A stretch of 64,000 nucleotides of DNA from assembly GCF_001316435.1 (NCBI RefSeq), contig NZ_JXLL01000001.1, forward strand, positions 372,001 through 436,000, in the 5' to 3' direction. Shown piece by piece: positions 52,768-60,620 of this stretch; positions within the stretch are counted from its first letter, which is position 1, and every line of letters begins with the position of its first letter. The translations under genes were made by a program, and so were the position numbers. The notes under the pieces were generated by a model that worked only from the letters and a program-made list of their open reading frames with translations, had not been told where the DNA came from and ran no database searches. Origin of the DNA: Caloranaerobacter sp. TR13. GTDB taxonomy: Bacteria > Bacillota > Clostridia > Tissierellales > Thermohalobacteraceae.

Positions 52768-54621
52768 ATGAGTAAAATAAAAATATTAGATGATAATACT
52801 ATCAACAAAATAGCTGCTGGTGAAATTATCGAAAGACCTGCATCAGTTATAAAAGAACTTGTAGAAAATTCAATTGATGCAGGTGCAACTTCTATTACTA
52901 TAGAAGTAAAAGGATATGGAAAAAATTATATTAGAGTTACAGACAATGGAACAGGTATTGAAAGTGATGATTTAGAAATAGCTTTTATGCGACATACTAC
53001 TAGTAAAATTAATAAAATAGAAGACTTGGAGAAAGTTGTATCATTAGGTTTTAGGGGTGAAGCATTAGCTAGCATTTCAGCAGTATCTCAAGTTAAAGTT
53101 ATAACAAAAACTGATAATAATCTTATAGGTAACCAAATAATATTACAGGGTGGTAAAATAATTAATAAAGAAGAAGTTGGTTGTCCTAAAGGAACAACTA
53201 TAATTGTAACTAATTTATTTTATAACACTCCTGTAAGAGCAAAATTCTTAAAAAGTGAATCTAAAGAAACTTTAAAAGTAAACGATATAATATATAAGCT
53301 TGCATTAAGTAATCCAAATATATCTTTTAAATATATTAAAGACAACAAGATTATATTTAAAACACGAGGTAATGCTGATGAAGAAGATGTAATTTACAAT
53401 TTGTTTGGCAGAAATTTTTTAAATTCTCTAATTAAAATAAACTATAAAAACCATAATTTCCTTATAAAAGGTTTTGTTTCAGAACCTTCATTTACTAGAG
53501 GTAATAGATCTCATCAATACTTTTTTGTGAACAATAGATATGTAAAAAGTAATTTACTTTCAAAAACTATAGAATCAGCTTATGGAACTCTGCTACCTCT
53601 AAACAGATTCCCAGTTGCAATACTTTATTTATTTATATCTCCACATGAAATTGATGTTAATATACATCCAACTAAAACTGAAATTAGATTTAGAAGCGAA
53701 AAAGAAATAAGTGATATTATATATAATGTAATTAAAGATATTTTAAAAAAGAGCGACATTATTCCAAATATAAACATTAATAATAATAAAAATAATAATT
53801 GTGAAAATCAAATAAACTTTATTGATAAAATAAATACAGAAACTAATTATGGTAAATCATCAAATAGCTTTTTGGTAGAAAAAAATAATAAAATCAAACA
53901 CGAAAAACTAGATAAAGTTAAAATAGAAAAAGATTTTAATTTATCAGATAATAATGCAACCTACAAAACTAAACAAATTGTAAATTACTCATTAATAAAA
54001 GAAAATTCTTTAGAAAATAACCAGGAAATTTCTATAGATAATATACAAATTATTGGAAGGTTATTTTCTACATATATTTTAGCAGAAGATAAATTAAATG
54101 CTGTATTATATATAATTGATCAACATGCAGCACATGAAAGAATAATGTTTGAAAAACTGAAAAAACAATTAGAAAATCAAATTATTATTTCCCAACAAAT
54201 GCTTGTGCCTGAAATAATTAATCTTACCTTTAATGAATATAAGAAGGTAGAACTAAATCTAGAAATATTTAATAAGTTAGGTTTTACTATAGAACCTTTT
54301 GGAAATTATTCTGTTATACTTAGAAGTGTACCGGTTATTTTTAATAAACCTAATGCTAAAAAATTGTTTTTAGATATCCTAGATAATCTTGAAAGTTCTG
54401 ATAACAAATTTGAGAGTAATTATAATTTAAGATTAGAAAAGATAATGAAGTTAGCTTGCACAAGCTCTATTAAAGCTGGTGATAAAATTGATGAATTAGA
54501 AATATCTAACTTAATAAAAGAACTTTTTAAAACAGAAAATCCTTACACTTGTCCTCATGGAAGACCAACAATTATTAAATTAACACAATTTGAATTAGAA
54601 AAGAAATTTAAAAGAACGTAG
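52768..54621 (+). CDS. mutL: DNA mismatch repair protein MutL
   Basis: A 617-residue GHKL ATPase. ATP-site motifs are VENSIDAGA, DNGTGI and GFRGEALASI in the first 100 residues. A variable Asn/Lys-rich linker fills about 330-420. The C-terminal nuclease motif DQHAAHERIMFEK is near 451 and CPHGRP near 595, so this is a MutL with an intrinsic nicking endonuclease, as in bacteria lacking MutH. ATG follows AGGAGAG. Confidence 0.97.
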   Translation: MSKIKILDDNTINKIAAGEIIERPASVIKELVENSIDAGATSITIEVKGYGKNYIRVTDNGTGIESDDLEIAFMRHTTSKINKIEDLEKVVSLGFRGEALASISAVSQVKVITKTDNNLIGNQIILQGGKIINKEEVGCPKGTTIIVTNLFYNTPVRAKFLKSESKETLKVNDIIYKLALSNPNISFKYIKDNKIIFKTRGNADEEDVIYNLFGRNFLNSLIKINYKNHNFLIKGFVSEPSFTRGNRSHQYFFVNNRYVKSNLLSKTIESAYGTLLPLNRFPVAILYLFISPHEIDVNIHPTKTEIRFRSEKEISDIIYNVIKDILKKSDIIPNININNNKNNNCENQINFIDKINTETNYGKSSNSFLVEKNNKIKHEKLDKVKIEKDFNLSDNNATYKTKQIVNYSLIKENSLENNQEISIDNIQIIGRLFSTYILAEDKLNAVLYIIDQHAAHERIMFEKLKKQLENQIIISQQMLVPEIINLTFNEYKKVELNLEIFNKLGFTIEPFGNYSVILRSVPVIFNKPNAKKLFLDILDNLESSDNKFESNYNLRLEKIMKLACTSSIKAGDKIDELEISNLIKELFKTENPYTCPHGRPTIIKLTQFELEKKFKRT

Positions 54622-54634
54622 AAGGTGAAATGTT

Positions 54635-55585
54635 ATGAATTTACAAAAGGCTCCACTTTTTATATTAATTGGTCCTACAGCAGTAGGTAAAACTGAAATA
54701 TCTATTGAATTAGCACATAAACTAAACGGAGAAATTATTTCAGCAGATTCGATGCAAATATATAAATACATGGATATAGGAACTGCAAAAATTACTAAAA
54801 AGGAAAAAAGAGGAATCAAACACTATCTTATAGATGAAATATATCCAGACCAAAAGTTTTCAGTGTCAGACTTTAAAAAATTAGCAGAAAAATATATAAA
54901 TGAAATATTAAACAAAGGTAAATTACCTATTGTAGTAGGGGGAACTGGTCTTTATATTAACTCTTTAGTATATGAACTAGATTTCACCAATGCTATTTCT
55001 AACCCAAAATTTCGCAATGAAATGATAAATAAGGCAAAAACTTTCGGTAATAAATATATTCACGATGAATTAAAAAAGGTTGACCCAATTTCAGCAGAAA
55101 GAATACATATAAATGACACAAAAAGAATTATTCGAGCACTTGAAATATATTATGAAACAGGTAAACCCATGTCCCATTATTATAAAAATTTTAGAAAGCC
55201 AAATTCTAAATACAATATTGCAATGGTTGGCCTAACTATAGATAGAGCAAATTTATATACAAGAATAAATCATAGAGTGGACAAAATGATAGAGTTAGGA
55301 TTAGTAAATGAAGTTAAGAACTTATTAGAAATGGGTTATTCTAGTGAGTTAACTTCTATGCAAGGTTTAGGATATAAAGAAATTATTGCTTATTTAAAGG
55401 GGAAATGTACTCTAGAGGAAGCAATAAATATATTAAAAAGAGATACTCGAAGGTTTGCTAAAAGACAATTAACATGGTTCAGAAGAGATGATAGAATCCA
55501 TTGGATAAATCTAGAAGAATTTAATGATAAAAATGAGGTTATAAATTATATAGTTAACTATGTTAAAAGTATATTAAATTTTTAA
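54635..55585 (+). CDS. miaA: tRNA dimethylallyltransferase
   Basis: A 316-residue P-loop enzyme that transfers the dimethylallyl group of DMAPP (from the dxs/ispH pathway) to A37 of tRNAs. Motifs are LIGPTAVGKTE (P-loop), ISADSMQIYKYMDIGTAK, VVGGTGLY and the late QGLGYKEI. ATG follows GAAGGTGAA. It lies between mutL and hfq, the classical order. Confidence 0.96.
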   Translation: MNLQKAPLFILIGPTAVGKTEISIELAHKLNGEIISADSMQIYKYMDIGTAKITKKEKRGIKHYLIDEIYPDQKFSVSDFKKLAEKYINEILNKGKLPIVVGGTGLYINSLVYELDFTNAISNPKFRNEMINKAKTFGNKYIHDELKKVDPISAERIHINDTKRIIRALEIYYETGKPMSHYYKNFRKPNSKYNIAMVGLTIDRANLYTRINHRVDKMIELGLVNEVKNLLEMGYSSELTSMQGLGYKEIIAYLKGKCTLEEAINILKRDTRRFAKRQLTWFRRDDRIHWINLEEFNDKNEVINYIVNYVKSILNF

Positions 55586-55619
55586 ATATTATCTTAAATA
55601 TCATAATGGAGGGGTTTAA

Positions 55620-55898
55620 ATGAGAAATAACATTAATTTACAGGATGCTTTTATCAATAAAGTTAGAAAAGAAAATATAAGTATAACTATTTACTTAATT
55701 AATGGTTATAAATTTAAAGGTATAGTCAAGGGTTTTGATAATTATACTATCGTTTTAGAAAATGAAGGAAAACAACATTTAATCTACAAACATGCTATAT
55801 CAACAATTTCACCTAATTCAACAATGAACTTTTTAACAAAAAATACACCTCAAAATAATCAAAATATCTTAACAAATGATGAGAATATAGTAGAATAG
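55620..55898 (+). CDS. hfq: RNA chaperone Hfq
   Basis: A 92-residue Sm-like protein. Sm1 begins [15 protein letters not shown] and contains [20 protein letters not shown]; Sm2 is [14 protein letters not shown]-terminal Asn/Thr-rich tail of about 25 residues follows. It binds small RNAs and mRNAs as a hexamer. ATG follows TGGAGGGG. The transcript ends at a long palindrome. Confidence 0.96.
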   Translation: MRNNINLQDAFINKVRKENISITIYLINGYKFKGIVKGFDNYTIVLENEGKQHLIYKHAISTISPNSTMNFLTKNTPQNNQNILTNDENIVE

Positions 55899-55901
55899 TT
55901 C

Positions 55902-55951
55902 AAAATGTTAAAAGCTTTTGAGAATTAATTCTTAAAAGCTTTTAACATTTT
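55902..55951 (+). terminator. 50-base near-perfect palindrome after hfq
   Basis: An 18-bp perfect outer stem (AAAATGTTAAAAGCTTTT with its reverse complement at 55934-55951) encloses AGAATTAATTCT, which is itself a palindrome. The single non-Watson-Crick pair is a G-T. The T tail is the end of the stem itself; it probably terminates hfq in either direction. Confidence 0.7.
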
Positions 55952-56001
55952 ATTAACTTAATTCATAAAATAGTAATAGCAGCTATTTTCGAGGTGAATT
56001 T

Positions 56002-56931
56002 ATGAATAGTAAAAATCATGAAATCTTTAAATTTTATCAATATGGAAAAACAAATTTATACACAACTTTTGACATTTTTTCAAATAAAAAAAAGAATATA
56101 AAAAAAAGTTCTTGTAAATCTAATACTAGCCTAAATGATATATTAACTGAACTTAATAATTTAATAGGTTTAGATAATGTAAAAAAACTAGTCAAAGAAA
56201 TAATAGCTTTTATTGAAATCCAAGAAAAAAGGAAAGCAGAAAATTTATTAACAGAACCAATAGTCTTACATATGGTATTTAAAGGTAATCCAGGTACAGG
56301 AAAAACTACTGTAGCTAGATTGCTAGGGAAAATATTTAAAGAAATAGGTATTTTAGAAAAGGGACACTTAATCGAAGTAGATAGAGCTGATTTAGTAGGA
56401 GAATATATTGGGCATACAGCAGTTAAAGTAAAAGAACAAATTAAAAGGTCTTTAGGTGGTATACTTTTTATTGATGAAGCTTATTCTTTAGCTAGAGGTG
56501 GAGAAAAAGATTTTGGTAAAGAAGCAATAGATACTCTTGTTAAAGCTATGGAAGATCATAAAGATAATTTTGTATTAATATTAGCTGGATATAAAAATGA
56601 AATGGATTATTTTTTGAAAACCAATCCTGGTCTTAAATCTAGGTTTCCTATTTATGTTGATTTTAAAGATTATTCTATAAAAGAACTTATTCTAATAGCT
56701 AAAAAAATTGCATCTGATAGACAATATCAATTTTCAAATAAAGCAATTTTAAAAATAGAACATATTTTAAAAAAGAAAGTATATAATAACGGTAATGCTA
56801 GATATGTTAGAAATATTATAGAAAGAGCTATTAGAAGGCAAGCTGTAAGATTAAAAAATAAACATAAAGTAACTAGATATGATTTGTTAACTATATTAGA
56901 AGAGGATATAGTTGAAGATGACTTATATTAG
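56002..56931 (+). CDS. spoVK: Stage V sporulation protein K (AAA ATPase)
   Basis: A 309-residue CbbX-like AAA+ ATPase. LNDILTELNNLIGLDNVKK opens the domain, Walker A GNPGTGKT is at about 95-102, pore-region VGEYIGHTA follows and Walker B ILFIDEAYSL is near 154-163. SpoVK is needed for spore maturation in Bacillus; its substrate is unknown. miaA-hfq-spoVK-ynbB matches the Bacillus order, without hflX. ATG follows CGAGGTG. Confidence 0.92.
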   Translation: MNSKNHEIFKFYQYGKTNLYTTFDIFSNKKKNIKKSSCKSNTSLNDILTELNNLIGLDNVKKLVKEIIAFIEIQEKRKAENLLTEPIVLHMVFKGNPGTGKTTVARLLGKIFKEIGILEKGHLIEVDRADLVGEYIGHTAVKVKEQIKRSLGGILFIDEAYSLARGGEKDFGKEAIDTLVKAMEDHKDNFVLILAGYKNEMDYFLKTNPGLKSRFPIYVDFKDYSIKELILIAKKIASDRQYQFSNKAILKIEHILKKKVYNNGNARYVRNIIERAIRRQAVRLKNKHKVTRYDLLTILEEDIVEDDLY

Positions 56932-57036
56932 ATATAATATTTATATTACAATTGCATAAGGTATATAATTACTTATGGATTATAAAACAACATTATGTTA
57001 AAATACAAAAGATAATAAAAGTATTGGGGTGATTAC

Positions 57037-58323
57037 ATGGATAAGGATACGATAAATATTTTATGTAAACATTTTGGTGTTGAAAAAAAAATCATTGACT
57101 TGGTTTTATCAAATGAAATTAGATTAAAAAGAAAATTTAATCAAATTGATGAAATTAAAGAATATAATCAGTATAAAATTATTATTGCAATGCAAAAAGC
57201 AAAGTTAAATTCTACACATTTTAATTGGACAACCGGTTATGGGTATGATGATATCGGTAGAGAAAAAGTAGAAGAAATTTATTCTTATGTTTTTAACACA
57301 GAAGATGCATTAGTAAGACCAACTATTGTATCAGGTACACATGCTTTATATCTAACTTTATCTGGCATTTTACGACCTGGAGATGAAATATTATCGATAA
57401 CAGGTAAACCATATGATACACTTCAAAAGGTTATAGGCATTAAAGGAAACAGTAAAGGTGCTTTATCTGAATTTGGAATTACTTATAAAGAAATAAATTT
57501 AGATAATAACGGTAATATCAAGATTAGAGATGTTATTAATTCTATAACTTCTAAAACTAAACTTTTACTTATTCAAAGATCTACAGGATATAGTACTCGT
57601 AAGGCTATAACAATAGAGCAAATAAAAGTCGCAATAGAAAGTATAAAAAAAATATATCCGAATGTTATATGTATGGTAGATAATTGTTATGGTGAATTTA
57701 TCGAAAAATTAGAACCTACTGATATTGGTGCTGATATAATCGCTGGAAGTTTAATAAAAAATCCAGGAGGCGGATTAGCGCTAACTGGAGGATATATAGT
57801 TGGTAAAAAAGAACTTATAGAAATGATAGCAAATAGGAGCACAGCTCCTGGCATAGGTAAAGATTGTGGGTTAACATTTGGTACAACAAGAATTACTTTA
57901 CAAGGTTTGTTCTTAGCTCCTCATATAGTTGCTGAAGCCTTAAAAGGATCATTATTGGCTGCATCAGTATTTAAAGAATTAGGCTATAAAGTTGTACCTG
58001 ATGTAGACGACTTCAGAAGTGACATAATACAAGGTATAGAACTAAATAGCAAAGATAAGGTTGTTAAATTCTGCCAAGCTATTCAGAGTGCATCTCCAGT
58101 TGATTCTTATGTTTTACCACAACCTTGGAATATGCCAGGATATGATGATAAAGTTATTATGGCAGCTGGTGCTTTCGTACAAGGTTCATCTATTGAATTA
58201 AGTGCCGATGCGCCTATTAGAGAACCTTTTATGGCATATTTGCAAGGTGGTTTAACATATGAACATTGTAAACTGGGCATAATAATAGCTCTAAATAGTT
58301 TATATAGTGATAATTTATTATAA
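57037..58323 (+). CDS. ynbB: Methionine-gamma-lyase-family PLP protein YnbB
   Basis: A 428-residue Cys/Met-metabolism-type PLP enzyme homologue. Landmarks are SGTHALYLTLSGILRPGDE, MVDNCYGEF, the PLP lysine in GSLIKNPGGGLALTGGY and ANRSTAPGIGKD. It is sometimes annotated aluminium resistance protein, a label not supported by the sequence. The reaction is unknown. ATG follows TTGGGGTG. It converges on lexA over a bidirectional palindrome. Confidence 0.9.
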   Translation: MDKDTINILCKHFGVEKKIIDLVLSNEIRLKRKFNQIDEIKEYNQYKIIIAMQKAKLNSTHFNWTTGYGYDDIGREKVEEIYSYVFNTEDALVRPTIVSGTHALYLTLSGILRPGDEILSITGKPYDTLQKVIGIKGNSKGALSEFGITYKEINLDNNGNIKIRDVINSITSKTKLLLIQRSTGYSTRKAITIEQIKVAIESIKKIYPNVICMVDNCYGEFIEKLEPTDIGADIIAGSLIKNPGGGLALTGGYIVGKKELIEMIANRSTAPGIGKDCGLTFGTTRITLQGLFLAPHIVAEALKGSLLAASVFKELGYKVVPDVDDFRSDIIQGIELNSKDKVVKFCQAIQSASPVDSYVLPQPWNMPGYDDKVIMAAGAFVQGSSIELSADAPIREPFMAYLQGGLTYEHCKLGIIIALNSLYSDNLL

Positions 58324-58374
58324 AGAATAGAACCTTAGATTTAGTTAATTTTCGATTTAAATAATTTATTATGT

Positions 58375-58412
58375 AAAATAAAATAAGCTGGATATCCAGC
58401 TTATTTTATTTT
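58375..58412. terminator. 38-base perfect palindrome, bidirectional terminator
   Basis: The sequence reads identically on both strands, with the centre AAGCTGGATATCCAGCTT and AT-rich flanks that provide a T tract in each direction. It serves both ynbB (+) and lexA (-); the lexA stop codon lies inside it. Confidence 0.88.
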
Positions 58413-59024
58413 ACGAAACACACCAATAACTTTCCCTAGTATTTTGACATCATTTACAATAATCGGCTCAAGATATTGATTTTCGGGTTGTAACCTTATA
58501 TGATCAGCTTCTTTAAAAAATCTTTTTATAGTTGCTTCATCATCAATAAGAGCAACTATAATATCACCATTATTTGCATAATTTTGTTGGCGTACTATTA
58601 CATAATCTCCATCTAAAATACCTGCTTCTATCATACTTTCTCCCTTAACAGATAATATGAAAACTTTATCACTTTGAATAAAATCTAATGGTAGCGGAAA
58701 CATATCTTCAATATTCTGTACTGCAAGTATAGGCTCACCAGCAGTAACTTTGCCAACAACAGGTATCTCAATAATTTCCTTTTTTGAATAATAGTTGTAA
58801 ATATTATCTTTATCTAAGATTTCTATCGCTCTTGGCTTAGTAGGATCCCGTCTAATATATCCTTTTTCTTCTAATTTTGATAAATGTCCATGGACAGTAG
58901 AAGTAGATTTAAGTCCGACAGCCTTACAAATTTCTCTTACAGAGGGCGGATATCCCTTAACTTGTATTTCTTTCTTTATAAACTCCAGTATTTTAAGTTG
59001 CTTAAAAGATAAATCTTCGTACAT
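58401..59024 (-). CDS. lexA: SOS repressor LexA
   Basis: A 207-residue repressor with an N-terminal winged helix ([25 protein letters not shown]), the self-cleavage site Ala95-Gly96 (KVTAGEP) and the Ser130/Lys167 catalytic dyad ([15 protein letters not shown]). RecA filaments on damaged DNA trigger cleavage. ATG follows TTAGGGGG. Three LexA boxes lie in the shared control region with yneA, one on its own -35. Confidence 0.97.
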   Translation of the reverse strand: MYEDLSFKQLKILEFIKKEIQVKGYPPSVREICKAVGLKSTSTVHGHLSKLEEKGYIRRDPTKPRAIEILDKDNIYNYYSKKEIIEIPVVGKVTAGEPILAVQNIEDMFPLPLDFIQSDKVFILSVKGESMIEAGILDGDYVIVRQQNYANNGDIIVALIDDEATIKRFFKEADHIRLQPENQYLEPIIVNDVKILGKVIGVFRKIK

Positions 59025-59055
59025 TTTTAGCCCCCTAACAATTGAATTTTGCTTT

Positions 59056-59084
59056 ATTATAACATATCATACAAAAAAAATCAA
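59056..59084 (-). promoter_or_regulatory. lexA promoter
   Basis: On the minus strand: TTGATT at 59084-59079, a 17-base spacer and TATAAT at 59061-59056 with TGT before it (extended -10). LexA box 59082-59095 overlaps the -35, fitting autorepression. Confidence 0.8.
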
Positions 59085-59095
59085 ACATTCGTTCG
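59082..59095. promoter_or_regulatory. LexA box A (lexA operator)
   Basis: Reads CGAACGAATGTTTG on the minus strand, matching the Bacillus LexA/DinR pattern CGAACRNRYGTTYC at all but the last base. It covers the -35 of lexA. Confidence 0.8.
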
Positions 59096-59103
59096 AAAAA
59101 AGC

Positions 59104-59132
59104 TTGACCTAGAACAAATGTTCTTTTATAAT
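59104..59132 (+). promoter_or_regulatory. yneA promoter
   Basis: TTGACC at 59104-59109, a 17-base spacer and TATAAT at 59127-59132. A LexA box fills the spacer. Confidence 0.85.
59111..59124. promoter_or_regulatory. LexA box B (yneA operator)
   Basis: AGAACAAATGTTCT, a perfect GAAC-N4-GTTC palindrome, lies between -35 and -10 of the yneA promoter. Confidence 0.85.
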
Positions 59133-59138
59133 ATAAGT

Positions 59139-59152
59139 AGAACATACATTCG
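59139..59152. promoter_or_regulatory. LexA box C (yneA operator)
   Basis: AGAACATACATTCG, one mismatch from GAAC-N4-GTTC, placed at about the yneA transcription start. Confidence 0.65.
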
Positions 59153-59170
59153 GCGAAAGGTGGTATAAAA

Positions 59171-59485
59171 ATGAAAGTTAAAATAGTAAACAAAACTAGA
59201 TTTATCATATTTCTTGTTATATCTATTACCTTAATTTTAGTTCTTATTAGTGCTTTGTTCAAAATAGGAAAAGCTTATAGTGTTACATATACACAATACA
59301 TAAATATTGAAGTTAAAGCAGGAGATACTTTGTGGAATATAGCCAAAAAAAACAATAGTAAAAAAGAAGATATTAGAAAATTAGTTTATAAAATAATGGA
59401 ATTAAATGATTTAGAAACAGCTAAAATTAAACCAGGCGATATAATCAAAGTACCTATTTACTCCAAGAAAGGTAACCTAGATTAG
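59171..59485 (+). CDS. yneA: SOS cell-division suppressor YneA
   Basis: A 104-residue protein: one N-terminal membrane helix (IIFLVISITLILVLISALF) and a C-terminal LysM domain (VKAGDTLWNIAKKNN ... KPGDIIKVP). YneA delays septation during DNA damage in Bacillus. Divergence from lexA and two LexA boxes on its promoter make the assignment firm. ATG follows AAAGGTGG. Confidence 0.93.
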   Translation: MKVKIVNKTRFIIFLVISITLILVLISALFKIGKAYSVTYTQYINIEVKAGDTLWNIAKKNNSKKEDIRKLVYKIMELNDLETAKIKPGDIIKVPIYSKKGNLD

Positions 59486-59500
59486 GTTACCTTTCTTTAA
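59468..59500 (+). terminator. Intrinsic terminator after yneA
   Basis: A perfect 12-bp stem (AAAGGTAACCTA with TAGGTTACCTTT), 3-base loop, followed by CTTTAAT. The yneA stop is inside it. Confidence 0.75.
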
Positions 59501-60453
59501 TATTCTTTAATATTAGATAATGGATTACTTTTAACAGCTTTTCTTAATCTATCATCGTCTATATGTGTATAGATTTGAGTAGTAGAAACAGTAGAGTGAC
59601 CTAAAATCTGTTGTAAAGCTCTAATATCTACATTACCATACTTATACATTAAAGTAGCAGCTGTATGCCTAAGTTTATGTGTAGAATACTTATCGGGATC
59701 TAATCCCGCTAACTTAATATATTTTTTAACAATATACTGAACAGTTTTATTGCTAATCCTATTTTTTCTTTTACTTATAAATAAGGCTTTTTCATCTTTA
59801 AGACCTTCTTTTGGTCTAACTCTTAAATAATTATTAATTGCTTCTAAACATGCCTCATTTAAATATATAGTTCTTTCTTTATTTCCTTTGCCAATAACAG
59901 TTAATGTATCTCCTTTGATTTTGTCTATATCAATACTAACTAATTCAGATAATCTAAGTCCACAATTCAGAAAAAGGGTTATAATGGCATAATCTCGTTC
60001 TTTAAATTTACCATCTATTGCTTTTAATAAATCTTGTGCTTCATTTAAGGTTAAGTAAATAGGGTGCCTAGAGTCAGTCTTAGGCGATTCTAATTCTATA
60101 GCTGGATTTTCATCGATTAACTTAGCTTTATTATGTAAGTATTTGAAAAAAGACTTTAAACTAGCAACTTTACGCGCTTTTGCATAATTACTATTATTTC
60201 TATTTTTGTCAACGTACGAAATGTAAGCATGTAAATCTTGAAGATTCACTTTTCGGAGTAGAGTTATATCAACATCATCAATATTAATTATACTTAAAGG
60301 TGTATTTTTATCAACAATTCTATATCTTATTTTTAAAAATCTAAAAAAAGTTCTTAAATCATAAAAGTATTCTTTAGCAGTATTTTGTGATTTACCTTTA
60401 ATTGTTTCAATGTAATTTAAAAAATCTTCCAAAATTATTGGCATATCATTCAT
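59497..60453 (-). CDS. Tyrosine recombinase (XerC/XerD-like)
   Basis: A 318-residue integrase-family recombinase with all catalytic residues: Arg167 (CGLRLSEL), Lys192 (GKGNKER), His259 and Arg262 (HKLRHTA), His286 (LGHSTVS) and Tyr295 (QIYTHI). In Clostridia such a gene stands beside lexA. It may be the XerC-like partner of XerD at 13896 or an independent recombinase. The ATG at 60453 is 9 bases after AAGGAG; the frame is open 8 codons further upstream without a ribosome site. A palindrome lies just upstream. Confidence 0.9.
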   Translation of the reverse strand: MNDMPIILEDFLNYIETIKGKSQNTAKEYFYDLRTFFRFLKIRYRIVDKNTPLSIINIDDVDITLLRKVNLQDLHAYISYVDKNRNNSNYAKARKVASLKSFFKYLHNKAKLIDENPAIELESPKTDSRHPIYLTLNEAQDLLKAIDGKFKERDYAIITLFLNCGLRLSELVSIDIDKIKGDTLTVIGKGNKERTIYLNEACLEAINNYLRVRPKEGLKDEKALFISKRKNRISNKTVQYIVKKYIKLAGLDPDKYSTHKLRHTAATLMYKYGNVDIRALQQILGHSTVSTTQIYTHIDDDRLRKAVKSNPLSNIKEY

Positions 60454-60470
60454 ATTTTCCAACTCCTTAT

Positions 60471-60494
60471 TATACAAAATGTATATTTTGTATA
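60471..60494. repeat. Inverted repeat before the recombinase gene
   Basis: TATACAAAAT, GTAT, ATTTTGTATA: perfect 10-bp arms with a 4-base centre. A third partial copy (CTACAAAAT) is at 60502-60510. It overlaps or abuts the leader of the recombinase gene and looks like a protein-binding operator. Confidence 0.65.
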
Positions 60495-60591
60495 ATTAAT
60501 TCTACAAAATTTATAAAATTCCTTCTAACTAAAACACCTAAATATATAATAATTTAAAACATAAAATCAAACTATTAAAACAAACAAAATT

Positions 60592-60610
60592 AAAACCCCA
60601 TTTAAGGGGT
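60592..60610 (-). terminator. Possible terminator of purB
   Basis: On the minus strand a short stem (ACCCC with GGGGT, 6-base loop) is followed by TTTTAATTTTG, 10 bases after the purB stop. Confidence 0.6.
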
Positions 60611-60620
60611 CTTAAAAATT

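Noticed and set aside
57037-58323. Aluminium resistance protein.
   Set aside because: The sequence is that of a PLP fold-type I enzyme of the methionine-gamma-lyase group; no metal resistance feature is visible.
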